Shown in pieces: positions 9,854 to 20,679 of a stretch of 64,000 bases of DNA. Numbering within the stretch: the stretch's first letter is position 1; the number at the start of each line of letters is the position of its first letter. This DNA comes from Ectobius pallidus. Lineage: Eukaryota > Arthropoda > Insecta > Blattodea > Ectobiidae. Location: NCBI GenBank assembly GCA_964059195.1, contig CAXKWD010000004.1, forward strand, positions 119,694,043 through 119,758,042, read 5' to 3'. The notes under the pieces were generated by a model. That model searched no databases. It saw only the letters and a list, made by a program, of their open reading frames with translations, and was not told the origin of the DNA. Position numbers and translations under genes: made by a program.

Positions 9854-9925
9854 GTACATTTTCTGTGTAGGACGATAGCATAGCACGCCCTTTATCAGAG
9901 ATCAGGATACGCCACTGATGTAATG

Positions 9926-10340
9926 TCGTTCATAAAAAAGCTTACACAAAATTCAGTGTAGTTATGTATCAGTGTGTGAAGTCGATATTCATTTTCGAAT
10001 GTTTTTCTTCATGGTAGCTTTAATTTTAATGGATAATCACGGTGAAAGATAAATAAACTCTGAATTTCCATAATATTTACTCACGGATATCTAGCTTAAC
10101 CTTAAACTAATAAATGGTGTAATGTGGTACGTACCAATATTACTGTAACAATAAAAAAACTACTCGGATGAGATTTAATAGGTGTGTATCATTCAACGTT
10201 TGAACATATCTTTTCAGTCTTATCTTTATGCCTTAATGCTTTCTATCGGCTGTGAGACTAAGTACAGTATAGGCCTATTAATTTCCTTACATTGGATCGA
10301 CGGATGAGCAGATTCTAAAGCCCTGACTGAGTATTGAGTC
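9926..10340. other. No gene seen
   Basis: AT-rich sequence between a hAT-type element and a LINE remnant. No frame, RNA gene or repeat signature was recognised. Confidence 0.6.
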
Positions 10341-10800
10341 TTTATTTGATTTTATATATTATTCCTACATTTTAATACAATGAGCATCGTCAAAACTATG
10401 AAGTAAATACAATAAAATAACAATAATAACATTATAAATAAATGAACATTATACCACAAGAACAAAGAACTAGTCTAGAAATAACTGTACCGGTACTGAG
10501 CAATTAAGGGGTTCCAAAAACAAACTTGTAATGAGTTAAGTTCACATTCTACAGTGCACAATTTCGAAATAAAATGTTCATTTAAATTCTGAAATGGAAT
10601 AAAAACATTTTTCTAAGCCATTTATCAATAATTATTTTAAACCTATCCAAGCTAACAGCGTGAGCACTTTTTGGAAGACAGTTAAACAGGTCAGCACTTA
10701 AATATACATAGCTGTTATGAGTTTTGGCCAGTCTATAGTATTTCAAGTCAATTTTGTAATTATTTCTAGTTCCATATGAATGGACCGATTGTCTTAAAGT
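10341..10800 (-). pseudogene. LINE reverse-transcriptase C-terminus and 3' UTR
   Basis: On the minus strand, an ATG-independent frame from about 10797 to a stop at 10584-10582 reads RQSVHSYGTRNNYKIDLKYY, then RLAKTHNSYVYL and LFNCLPKSAHAVSLDRFK. 'HxYxTRN...' followed by 'FNxLP...SxxxFK' is the standard tail of CR1/Jockey-group non-LTR RT proteins. A similar tail ends the RT at 49.7 kb. The 3' UTR runs to an AATAAA near 10341. Further upstream the frame is broken. This is an old, 5'-truncated copy. Confidence 0.65.
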
Positions 10801-11214
10801 AATACTGTTTTAAGTTTTCCTTGGCATAAACTAAGCAGGTATAAATCACTTCTTACTTCTTACTTCATAAGCTGTTGAGTTAAAGATCAGTTCAGGTTAG
10901 AAGGATGACATTTAAAATTCTTATCAAAAAGTAATAGCAAGACAATTTAAAGTTTATGGCGGACATTTATTGCAGTTTCGACCTTAAAATATAATAAAAA
11001 CTAGCTTTGACACCATTTTGTAACTGCCAAAATAAACTGATTCGAATGTGTATTGGCTGCAAAAAGAAAATGGTAGAATTTGGGTTATCTATTATGAAAT
11101 ATCCATTTCATACGTGCATACTGGGGCTATTCAATCCCCCCTCCTCCGGAAATATTAAGACGTGGTAATATTTTCATATCAGGTCATTTTAATTTAATAG
11201 ATAATAGACAGATG
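10801..11214. other. No gene seen
   Basis: Possibly more decayed LINE sequence near 10800-10870. The rest is unassigned AT-rich DNA up to the mariner element. Confidence 0.5.
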
Positions 11215-11216
11215 TA

Positions 11217-12516
11217 CAGTGTGTCCGGCTTAAACGTATAACATTTCATTAATTTATTACTTGACAAGTATTGATTATATTTACAATCTGTTTGCTTCTA
11301 CGGGTTAGGTAACTCAAAATGTTTTTTTAATAACCTAATAAACCTCGATATGAGCATCATTAGTGGCGCGGCAGACGTCCAATCTGTATTCCACCTCTCT
11401 CCATGTGTTTTGCAGCATTGCAGGTGTAACATTTGCGACAGCCGCAACAATGCGATAGCACAGATCTGGTAGATCACGAACTGGTGTCTGGTAAACTTGA
11501 TTCTTGACGAACCCCCACAGAAAAAATTTTAGTGCGTAATGTTTGGGCTTCTAGGGGGGCCAAGCAATCGAAGGACCCAATCCATCGTTGAGGGAACTCA
11601 TTACCCAAGAACTCTCCCACAATATCCGCATAATGGCATGGAAGATCACGTTAGGAGGAAGTTGTGGCACAGCGTACAACTGCAACATGTCTAGGTATGT
11701 TCTTGCATTAACAGTAGGCTCCGCGAAAAAGAATGAGCCTAAGATTCTGTCCATCAGTGCACACCACACATTGAGTTTTGGGGGAGTTTCGTTCATACTC
11801 TACCACTGTGTGGGGATGTTCCGTCCCCCATATGCGGCAATTGTGTTTGTTAACCTTTCCGGAAGTGTAGAATGTAGCCTCGTCCGAGAAACAAACCATA
11901 TCGAGGAATGCCTCATTTTCATCAATTTCTGCCAGAATTGTCTCAGCAAATGCCCTCCGTCGCTGCTTGTCTTCAGGATTGATTTGGTGACGAAGTTAAA
12001 GTTTGTATGCCCGTAGGCGCAACCTTTTATGGACGACATCGTGTACTGTCGAACGAGGTAAAATTACCTCCCTACTTGCTCGTCGGATGGATTTACGGGG
12101 GCTCCTCTGAAAAGACGTATGGATTAATTCGTAACAGCCACTGGAACAGCGCGCTTGGTGTGGTGACCCGACTTTGAAATCACGAAGCCATCTGTCATAT
12201 TTCATGATTGTTACGTACGTTGGAACATCGTCAGTTGGTCGCAGTTGATATTCACGCCGAAATCGACGTTGTAGGCCTACCTGCGTAACAGATTTCAACT
12301 CCGCGAGAACAAGCACACAGAATGCCTTTTGCTGTGGAGTCCACATGGCTATTTCCACGTTCTGCGCATGCGCGCATTTGATGTACGCTCCTGCCATGCA
12401 AACACAAGAAACATTTTGAGTTACCTAACCCGTAGAAGCAAACCTGGTGTAAATATCAACAATACTTCTCAAGTGATAAAATAATGAAATGTTATACGTT
12501 TAAGCCGGACACACTG
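11217..12516 (-). mobile_element. Mariner-like transposon, 1300 bp with ~120-bp TIRs
   Basis: The ends are long inverted repeats beginning CAGTGTGTCCGGCTTAAACG and staying recognisable for about 120 bp, up to TTTGCTTCTACGGGTTAGGT. TA dinucleotides flank both ends (11215-11216, 12517-12518), the Tc1/mariner target duplication. The minus strand carries one transposase region almost end to end. The copy is complete in length but its gene is broken. Confidence 0.9.
11335..12397 (-). pseudogene. Mariner-family transposase (DUF4817-type), frameshifted
   Basis: The N-terminal helix-turn-helix region starts near MWTPQQKAFCVLVLAELKSV and FRREYQL. It is followed by SFQRSPRKSIRRASRE and then a first-catalytic-Asp motif VCFSDEATF with SGKVNKHNCRIWGTEHPH. 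FFAEPTVNARTYLDMLQ and the WPPRSP-like segment follow. A C-terminal segment (VYQTPVRDLPDL, ITPAML-type) ends AHIEVY and a stop at 11337-11335. These are the hallmarks of a very common insect mariner relative annotated as DUF4817 plus DDE. At least three frameshifts split it into overlapping frames. The second Asp region is degraded (FHAIMRILWES where FQQDGAPPH is expected). Confidence 0.85.
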
Positions 12517-12518
12517 TA

Positions 12519-12960
12519 TAAGCTTTCATGAACCACAGAATATTGTCTCTGTTGGACACTACATGAGGATATAATATCCTCAGATAATAGACAGTTTAAT
12601 TGAACATTCTGACTTATTAAATGCGAAAGGCGAATCGTGAAATGGAAACGCCGTTAATGCTTTGTCTTTAGTTTTACAAAATTCTGCCTAACATTGAATT
12701 TTGGCCTACGTGACTCGAGTTGGCATGAACGAATAGCATATCTCGCTTAGCTAACCAACAGTCGATCAAGCTGCCAGCCACAGCGACAAAGCGAGCAGTG
12801 CTTGAAATGGTGCTTGATAAATTAGTTGATAAATTAGTTTGTTTTTATGATGACTCAGCAACTAAATAATCTTTACCTTAGTTCTGTATACTATGTATCA
12901 GTATCGTTGTATAGGCTAGTTATGTTATTAAGTGCCAGTATGGTACTTTATGAGATTGTA
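12519..12960. other. No gene seen
   Basis: Unassigned sequence between the mariner element and the tandem-repeat block. Confidence 0.5.
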
Positions 12961-12976
12961 TGTGGGGACGGGAAAA

Positions 12977-13456
12977 TGTCTGTCTGTCCGTCCGTCCGTG
13001 CGTCTGTACGCGCGATAACTCAAATACGCTTAATCGAATTTTAATGAAACTTGGTATACGCATTTATAATGTTCATGGGAAGGATTCTATTGGCATTGGA
13101 CCAAATTGGTTGACCGGTACCGGAGTAATTCCCAATTTAGTGCTTATTTTAATAGTATTATATTAGAAAGGCGCCAAAAATTCAAATTAGCTTCATCGGA
13201 TTTTCATGAAATTTAGTATACACATATATGACGTCCATGAAAAGTAACCTATTGAACTTGGACCTAATCGGTTGACCGGTACCGGAGTAAAGCCCAATTT
13301 AGTGTCTATTTTAAAGACGCGGTAACTCAAATACGCTTTATCGGATTTTCATGAAACTTGGTATACGCATTTATAATGTCCATGGAAAGACGTCTATTGA
13401 TATTGGAAAAAATCGGTTGACCGGTATCGGGTAATGCCCAATTTAGTGCCTATTTT
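12977..13456 (+). repeat. GTCC simple repeat plus three ~150-bp tandem units
   Basis: A GTCTGTCTGTCCGTCCGTCC run leads into three consecutive imperfect units (about 13014-13162, 13163-13312, 13313-13456). Each carries ATGAAACTTGGTATACGCAT-like, GGTTGACCGGTACCGG-like and CCCAATTTAGTG segments. The 'GTCCGTCC...ACTCAAATACGC...GAAACTTGGTATACG' layout is a recurrent arthropod repeat; I cannot name its parent element. Confidence 0.85.
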
Positions 13457-14361
13457 TGGTAATATGTTATAAAGAATTTAACAAACGCAAATCTGTTATT
13501 CTGACTTTACGGCTTTGGAATTTGCAATAGCTAGCCATGACACATTGATTATATTATCAATCTAGTCAGATGTTTACTTCGTTCATCAAGTTGAATACTG
13601 TTATAAACAGAAGATATATTACTCTGAAATAATTAGGCCTACATACACATTAAGTAGAGTTCTTCGCCAGTGTATTTTGTGAAATGTTCACATATTTTAA
13701 GAATGTCTTATATCTGTGTATACGAGTTTGAATTAAGGTTAAGTATGAAACTTTAGACCTTTGATATTGATATTGATAGCAGCCTTGATTGATTCGTTTC
13801 TTCATAATGATGTCAGTGTAGGCTAAATAATAATGTAAATGAAAGATTTAAAACAACTAGCCGTTGAATATTGATATTATAGTGTGCATTCTATGGATAT
13901 ATAGACTACCGATATTTATTTACATTAGGCTATATTTTAATGTGAGTATTTTTCTTATTAGTTCCTTTGCAGCAATATAGGTCTACCTAATGTAATTCCT
14001 GACAGATTTCATATTGACTTTTTATTCATTCGTAACCTTTAGGGCTGCTTTAAACTTGAAACAGACATATCAGCGAATCGTACGCCTATTGCATTATTTT
14101 TATTGCCAGCGCATTTTGTTTTTGGAATTTAACTCGGAGATCTACTACAAAAATAACTTTTCTGCATGGGCCTATCATAATTGCGTTTATCACTGATTAA
14201 AAAAAGTATACTGGCACTTTTTTATATCAGTTTACTCGATTTTATTCCAATAATGTGACGGTTCAATATAATTGTGTGTTAGATTTGTCATAGCCCCCCC
14301 CCCCCCAAAAAAAAATAATTGGATACGCTACTGTATGCGTAAGATTATATTAGAATTAGAA
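13457..14361. other. No gene seen
   Basis: AT-rich DNA with short meaningless ORFs and a C-run followed by an A-run near 14297-14318. Confidence 0.5.
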
Positions 14362-14625
14362 TCGTTTTATTTTACCTGGTGGAATTAAGGCCATTAGGCC
14401 TTCTCTTCCATTCAACCAGGATTATTACAACTGAACTTTACAATAATGCAATAGGGAGTATGATAAGGGTACAATATAGTTAAAGATATACAGAAACACG
14501 ATTATACTATTATCATTTAAGGCTTAAGAACTAGTTCTCTAGAGATAACGCAATACACAGAAACCAATATGTTAAATATGTTACTACTTACTGAGATTTA
14601 TACTATTACTAAAATTTTAACTATT
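14362..14625 (-). mobile_element. 3' terminus of a LINE (distal part, minus strand)
   Basis: Read leftwards, this contains CCTGGTTGAATGGAAGAGAA, GGCCTTAATTCCACCAGGT and an A-rich end. The same 3'-terminal motif is found in plus orientation at 41818-41900. It faces the LINE C-terminus at 17539-17910 in the same orientation, with the foldback element between them. I infer that the two are halves of one LINE. Confidence 0.6.
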
Positions 14626-17443
14626 GGGTCAATCCATTAGAAATGAACCAGGCCAAGTTGCTCGACATTTTTGATTTTCCTAATTTTTTTACCAGTTATT
14701 TCCCAACTAAAGGTGAGTTCAAAACTATGGTAAAAACATTTTTGGGCTCATACTTTTTTTTGGCGGCCATTTGAAGTTTGCTTTTTAACCATATTTCAGT
14801 CGAAAACATGTTTTGCACAAATGTATGTAATTCCGTTAATTTTATAGATAACAAGACAAAATAAACACCAAAATTATCAGAATGAAATGAACTAAATTTT
14901 TGTTTTAACACAATATTACCTAAGTAGTGAGGAAAGTGAAGAAAAAAAATTCAAAACTACAAATTGAAAACTGACTCAAAACGGGAGTTTTAATGCCGCA
15001 AAATTATTAGAAGGAAGAAAGACTCGCCCTTAATTTTTTTTCTGGTGTAGATCTACTATAGGACTACTCGCTGTAGAAGTTTAAAGCTTGAGAACTTTGC
15101 GGTTTTTTTTATACAATTTTTCAAAAATGCCCAAAACCGTATTTTGGCAATATTTGAAGTAGAATATCTCAAAAAGGACTGAGTGAAAAATTATGAAATT
15201 TATACAGATAACACCTCTTTATGATATAAAGATGTGATAAACATTTGGTGACTGAGACTCAACTGGTTCCCGAGTTACAGTGCATCGAATTTGGCCAAAA
15301 ATTGCGTTATTAGCACACGAAATTTAATAGTAAAAAATCACTTTGTAATTTTAAATGCAACATTTTAGTGAACCTAAGTATGTTACACAAAAGAGTTGTA
15401 TATGTAGGCTACATTTCATCAGTTAACATGACCGATTTATAATTTCCTCAAAGCGTTGAAGAGCGTTGAAATTTCGGTGCATAGTTTGCAATTTTTGGCC
15501 AACTTCGATGCACTGTAACTCTGGAACCAGTTCAGTCTCAGTCACCAAATTATTATCACATCTTTATATCGTAAGGAGGTGTTATGTGTATAAATTTCAT
15601 AATTTTCACTCAGGCCCATCTGAGATATTCTACTTCAAATAATGCCAAAATAGGGTCAATCCATTAGAAATGAACCAAATTGAATAAAAAATTTTGCTCA
15701 ACATTTTTTATTTACTTAATTTTTTTCCAGTTACTCCCCAATATTAGGTGAGTTCAAAACTAGAGTAAAACATTTTTTAGGCTCATACTTTTTTCTTGGC
15801 ATCCATTTTAAGTTTTCTTTGTATCAGTTTTTCGGCCGGAAACTTGTTTTGCACAAATGTATGTAACTCTGTAGAAAATCTTCTCGGGTTTGCAGCCAGG
15901 TGAGAAGTTTGTTGTGGTCCAACGTTTCCGAGGCTGACGCTGCCTCCATCCTCAGGGAATCTGAAGTGATTCCCTGAGGATGGAGGCAGCGTCAGCCTCG
16001 GAAACGTTGGACCACAACAAACTTCTCACCTGGCTGCAAACCCGAGAAGATTTTCTACATAAGATTCGCCAGGAAAGCCTCAAATCTTACGTATGTAACT
16101 CTGTTAATTATATAGATAACAAGACAAAATAAACACCAACATTATCAGAATGAAATGCTCTACATTTTTGTTTTAACACAATATTACCTAAGTAGTGAGG
16201 AAAGTGAAGAAAAAATATCAAAGCTACAAATTGAAAATTGACTTAAAACGGGAGTTTTGGTGCCGCAAAATTATTAGAAGGAAGAAAGACTCGCCCTTAA
16301 TTTTTTTTCTGGTGTAGATCTACTACAGGACTACTCGCTGTAGAAGTTTAAAGCTTGAGAACTTTGCGGTTTTTTTAATACAATTTTTCAAAAATGCCCA
16401 AAACCGTATTTTGGCAATATTTGAAGTAGAATATCTCAAAAGGGACTGAGTGAAAAATTATGAAATTTATACAGATAACACCTCTTTATAATATAAAGAT
16501 GTGTTAAAAATTTGGTGACTGAGACTCAACTGGTTCCCGAGTTATAGTGCATCGAAGTTGGCCATAACTGCAAACTATGCACCGAAATTTCAACACTCTT
16601 CAAAGCTTTGAGGAAACCAAATATTTGTCATGCTAACTGATGAAATGTAGCCTACATATACAACTCTATTGTGTAACAAACTTAGGCTCACAAAAATTTT
16701 ATATTTAAAATTACAAAGTGAATTTTTACTATTAAATTTCGTGTGCCTATAACGCAATTTTTGGCCAAATTCGATGCACTGTAACTCGGGAACCAGTTGA
16801 GTCTCAGTCACCAAATTTTTATCACATCTTTATATCATAAAGAGGTGTTATCTGTATAAATTTCATAATTTTTCACTCAGTCCCTTTTGAGATATTCTAC
16901 TTCAAATATTGCCAAAATACGGTTTTGGGCATTTTTGAAAAATTGTATAAAAAAAACCGCAAAGTTCTCAAGCTTTAAACTTCTACAGCGAGTAGTCCTA
17001 TAGTAGATCTACACCAGAAAAAACAATTAATGGCGAGTCTTTCTTCCTTCTAATAATTTTGCGGCACTAAAACTCCCGTTTTGAGTCAATTTTCAATTTG
17101 TAGTTTTGAATTTTTTTCTTCACTTTCCTCAATACTTAGGTAATATTGTGTTAAAACAAAAATGTAGAGCATTTCATTCTGATAATTTTGGTGTTTATTT
17201 TGTCTTGTTATCTATAAAATTAACGGAGTTACATACATTTGTGCAAAATATGTTTTCGACTGAAATATGGTTAAAAAGCAAACGTAAAATGGCCGCCAAA
17301 AAAAAAGTATGAGCCCCAAATTTTTTTTACCATAGTTTTGAACTCACCTTTAGTTGGGAAATAACTGGTAAAAAAATTAGGAAAATCAAAAATGTCGAGC
17401 AACAAATTTTATTAAATTTGGTTCATTTCTAATGGATTGACCC
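14626..17443. mobile_element. Foldback element, two units with ~670-bp inverted arms
   Basis: The outer ends are inverse complements (GGGTCAATCCATTAGAAATG at 14626 and its complement ending at 17443). The symmetry persists for about 1 kb with few differences; for example GGACTACTCGCTGTAGAAG at 15061 pairs with 16980-16998. Order: arm A (14626-15292), spacer S (about 15300-15480), a truncated inverse arm A' (to 15655), a second arm A (15656-16560, carrying an insertion), S in the opposite orientation (about 16565-16755), and a full inverse arm (16756-17443). TATT borders both outer ends. Nothing in it looks protein-coding. Confidence 0.85.
15873..16090. mobile_element. Penelope-like fragment with a 91-bp-arm palindrome
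   Basis: The insertion is 218 bp, flanked by 14-bp duplications GTATGTAACTCTGT (15859-15872 and 16091-16104). Positions 15871-15961 and 15968-16058 are inverse complements around the 6-base loop TGAAGT. A unique tail, GATTCGCCAGGAAAGCCTCA and following, comes after. Each arm carries CTGAGGA, a GAGGC/GCCTC stem and GGAAACG. That is the CUGANGA-stem-GAAA core of hammerhead ribozymes known from Penelope-like retroelements. The family call is from memory of such sequences. Confidence 0.6.
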
Positions 17444-17910
17444 TATTACTAATAAATGTAATATGCAAGAAAAATGAAAAATTGTTAATAGTTGGAAATG
17501 CTTACAGTAGTTAGATAGGTGATGATTTATTGTTATTATTAATGTGTAACCAAGTCCCTAACTATGGCATCATTGGTCAGCTTGCGTAAGAATTGTATTT
17601 GTGTTTGGCAGTTTCTACAGTTCTCAGGTAAAGCATTCCAAGATCGAGACATGGATACGACAAAGGAGCCAGAATTATGGGCTGTTTTGTGACGAGGGAC
17701 ACTAAGAATAGAGTTTCTTTGTGAGCGAGTATCGAGATTATGGTGAGAAGATAACCGTTGAAAACGTTCATACAAATAAGTTGGTGTAGAGGACTTCAGG
17801 ATGTTGAATAGTAGTGTGATGGAATGCGTCAATCGTCGTTCGTTTAGTCTAGCCCAGGACAGTATTTCAAAAGAGGGGGTGATATGTTCGTATTTACGGA
17901 TGTAAATATA
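17444..17910 (-). pseudogene. LINE reverse-transcriptase C-terminus
   Basis: On the minus strand the frame is open from about 17910 to a stop at 17539. It reads YIRKYEHITPSFEILSWARL, then LLFNILKSSTPTYLYERFQR, HHNLDTRSQ and SRSWNALPENCR. 'HHNLxTRSQ ... SFVVSMSRSWNALPENxR' is the standard end of a CR1/Jockey-group non-LTR RT. The catalytic fingers/palm part is missing, so the copy is 5'-truncated. Downstream, its 3' UTR is cut at 17443 by the foldback element. Confidence 0.75.
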
Positions 17911-18759
17911 AATATAAATGTTTATATCACTATCTTGCGGAAGTGTGATGCAGAATATTTCAAGTTTACGGTATCCTTGAGTTCGAGCTATTATGTAGTA
18001 CTTTTAATTTCCTAATTTATCCTTAGTTAAGAATAAAATTATTACACAAATATTTTACAGAATATGTAAGATTAGTATAATTACTGAATACTCATTATGG
18101 GGATGGTTTCCATGATTGCACACTATGTTTATTCACAGAAAAAATAGTTCAAAATCGATGAATTTTAGCTTATTGTGTTCTTCATAAACTATAGAAGAAG
18201 TTTTTCTGGAAAGTATCCGAAACACTGGGAAAATGAGAATGGAAATGCCACTTTTCTAACGTGTAAATGGAAAGTCTCTGAACAGAAAAGGGTCGTTGGA
18301 AGATGAGAAATACGTCTTGCATTTAGTGATTCAAAACAAGGCTGGGATTGTGAATTTGATGGCAATTAACACTATTATCACTATTTCTAACCTAACTACA
18401 AGTCACTAACACGAATATCAATATTCCTAACCTAACTGCAACAAACCTAGCTCTACATGTCACTAATTAATATCACTAATATTAACTGCAACAAACCTAG
18501 CTCTACATGTCACTAATGTTAATATCACTTTTCTTAACTTAACTGCCACTTACCTAGAATCGGAGATTGGTATGTAGTGAGGAGTGAAAATGTGTGGGGT
18601 GCGTAATGGAGGAAACTAAACCCCTCATTATATCTTTATAATGGAGGGGATTAATTTATAGCTTCAGAATTTTCTCAGTGCTGTTAAGCAAACGTTGAAA
18701 TGACAATTATTCTTTGAAAATTACTTGTTGTGAAAACTATAATTTGAAACTTACTGAAG
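17911..18759. other. No gene seen; short tandem duplication
   Basis: AT-rich, with one tandem duplication (period 50, 18433-18517) of TAACTGCAACAAACCTAGCT and following bases. No coding signal. Confidence 0.6.
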
Positions 18760-18773
18760 TAATAGTACTTATT

Positions 18774-18833
18774 GGTCCGTCCGTCGGGTGGTAGGTCAAG
18801 TCCCTCCAGGGATGTAGCGCCACGGAATTTAGT
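18774..18833 (+). mobile_element. 60-bp SINE 3'-end insertion
   Basis: Flanked by perfect 14-bp direct repeats TAATAGTACTTATT (18760-18773 and 18834-18847), so it is a genuine insertion. The insert holds TCAAGTCCCTCCAGGGATGT, close to CTTGTCCCTTCAGGGATGT at the 3' end of the SINE at 59140-59421. It is best read as a severely 5'-truncated copy of that family. Confidence 0.65.
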
Positions 18834-19283
18834 TAATAGTACTTATTACGAATGTTGAAATTTCAAAACACTTTCATAAGTCGTGTGATGCTAGAAACTA
18901 AATAGCGAGTATTTCTTTATTAGTAACGAAAGCATAAACAGTACATAATATTAAACAACGGCAATGGGAGTTAAATTTATTTCAGTGTTAGTGAGTAGTG
19001 ACACGATGTTCAGAAGTAAACAAACTTGGTTGTCTCCCCCTCTCCCAAAGCTGCACTCTAGACAACTATACAGCTGGACTGCGTATCACGTTCACTAGAG
19101 ACTAGCCGGGCAAGCTGGGGGCCAAGTATTCGCAGTTCCAAAAGTTTCTTAAAAATATTATAAAACTATCATATAAGAAATAAATTTTAAATTCACATTG
19201 TATAGCCTACCTCCGACATAAAAATAAGGACGTTGATTCAATGACTTATATTTACAAATGCTGGAAGTCAAGGCAGGAGAGAG

Positions 19284-19500
19284 TCGGCCTGGGTGTCGCA
19301 GTCGTATTGCACTGGCTTCCTGTGCCCAAAGTTGCGGGTTCGATCCCGGCCCAGGTCGATGGCATTAATGTGTGCATAATTATGACAGGCCCATGCCTGT
19401 AGATTTACAGGGACGAAATTCCGGCACACCGGCGATGGTCACAGGTCTAAGTTACAATACATCCCCGTCGTTAAATAACTATACAACCACCCAACCGACA
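19284..19500 (+). mobile_element. tRNA-derived SINE
   Basis: The head region holds a perfect polymerase III B box in GCGGGTTCGATCCCGGCCC, preceded by a degenerate A box (CGCAGTCGTATTGCACTGG). The body contains GATGGCATTAATGTGTGCAT and TGTAGATTTACAGGGACG. A diverged copy lies at 30410-30540. Confidence 0.75.
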
Positions 19501-20632
19501 CCAGGAGATAGCTATTGGGGAAGATTTTCTGCCTTCTCTTTATAAATAAGATGGAGACTTGGTAAAAATATTGACAATATTGGCAATAATCATTAAGACA
19601 ATAATACTTTATTATTATTATTAGTATTATTATCATTATTAGTATTATTATTATAATTATTAGTATTATTATTAGTAGCAGTATTATTATTGTCTTCCTT
19701 AATCATGCTGCATACTGCAGGATAGAAATATTTTTGAATTTTTAAAAACATTAATAATGGCTTGAAATATTTTGTGTATTTGCTTCATGTGCACTGTTGT
19801 TATAATGTGACAATAATTGAAAGGTTAAAGATTATCCAATTGGTCCTCAGGAACAGAACTGACTATTATTTCAAAAACATTAATCAAAATATTATCATCT
19901 TGCTACTGTTACAAGATAAATATTCCAAACGATCTTCTTGTGTTTACTTTTTGTCATTTCTGATGATAGCTTTAGTAACTTTGAATGTCCGATTATTACA
20001 AGAACTGAAATATGAACTTCCCTGCATTTTCAGATTACTTGGAATCGTAACTACAATAACCATCTATTTACATATCCGTTATCGACCTCGAGATTAGGCC
20101 TACAGTTTCTGTTTTCATTTAAAGAGAAATTTATTGCAGTGGACCCAAGTTGCTTATTTTAAAATGTTGCTTTTATCGATAGCAGATGTAATCGTTCTAC
20201 ATGCTGGCTTAATGTGTTAAAATATTCCAGATAACCACTGCAATAATATAGCAAAGTAGCATAATTATGAATCTTTCTCAGCATCATACTCCAGCAGTGA
20301 GAACTTTGGAAATGGTGATTGGTTAATACTTATATACAGTATATTAATGGAAATCTGCGACAGCATACAGTAATGATTGAAAACTCAACTTGTCAGTTGT
20401 CGCCATTCAGCCAGTTTAACATATGATAGCCATTGATGAGCGTGTGAATTTGAAAATTATTTTGTATGGATGCAGTATAAAACAGGACAGAGGAAGGGCG
20501 AGTTTTCATATTTATTGCACAGAGATTAATAGCAAATGTATTATCATACGTTTTCTGTGAGGCTTGTCGCGTTACGACTTTGTTTGCTTCATGAGAGTTA
20601 AAACTTTGATTGTACTATGTTTACACTGTCCA

Positions 20633-20636
<4 letters not shown>
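19501..20636. other. ATT-rich sequence, no gene seen
   Basis: Interrupted ATT runs (19609-19695) followed by AT-rich DNA. A 111-codon frame at 19762-20097 is Ile/Leu/Tyr-rich in the way random AT DNA is. Confidence 0.5.

Positions 20637-20677
<41 letters not shown>
20637..20677. repeat. (ATT)n microsatellite, left of a MITE
   Basis: Pure ATT run. An equally long run (21345-21397) resumes on the other side of the element at 20678-21344, as expected if the element landed inside one microsatellite. Confidence 0.9.

Positions 20678-20679
<2 letters not shown>

Larger units (their letters stand above)
8408..9917. mobile_element. hAT-type element, 1510 bp
   Basis: The left end CAGGGGCGTATACTC and right end GGATACGCCACTG are inverted terminal repeats. 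Perfect 8-bp duplications ATGTAATG flank it (8400-8407 and 9918-9925). Inside are an imperfect internal duplication (8740-8935 versus 8965-9120), a 60-codon frame at 9133-9315, and a nested retroelement tail at 9640-9853. The 9133 frame (CILEDLLINTFLSKTFQDKL... KNVEYTEHFSVSYS) resembles the N-terminus of ZMYM1/TTF-zinc-finger hAT transposases only weakly. The element is therefore a deletion derivative that has itself been invaded. Confidence 0.82.

Noticed and set aside
17106..17312. 68-codon frame in the foldback arm, mirrored at 14696-14911
   Set aside because: Present because the arms are inverted copies; no protein-like conservation beyond DNA identity.
19762..20097. 111-codon plus-strand frame
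   Set aside because: Hydrophobic, AT-driven composition; no motif, splice or start context.
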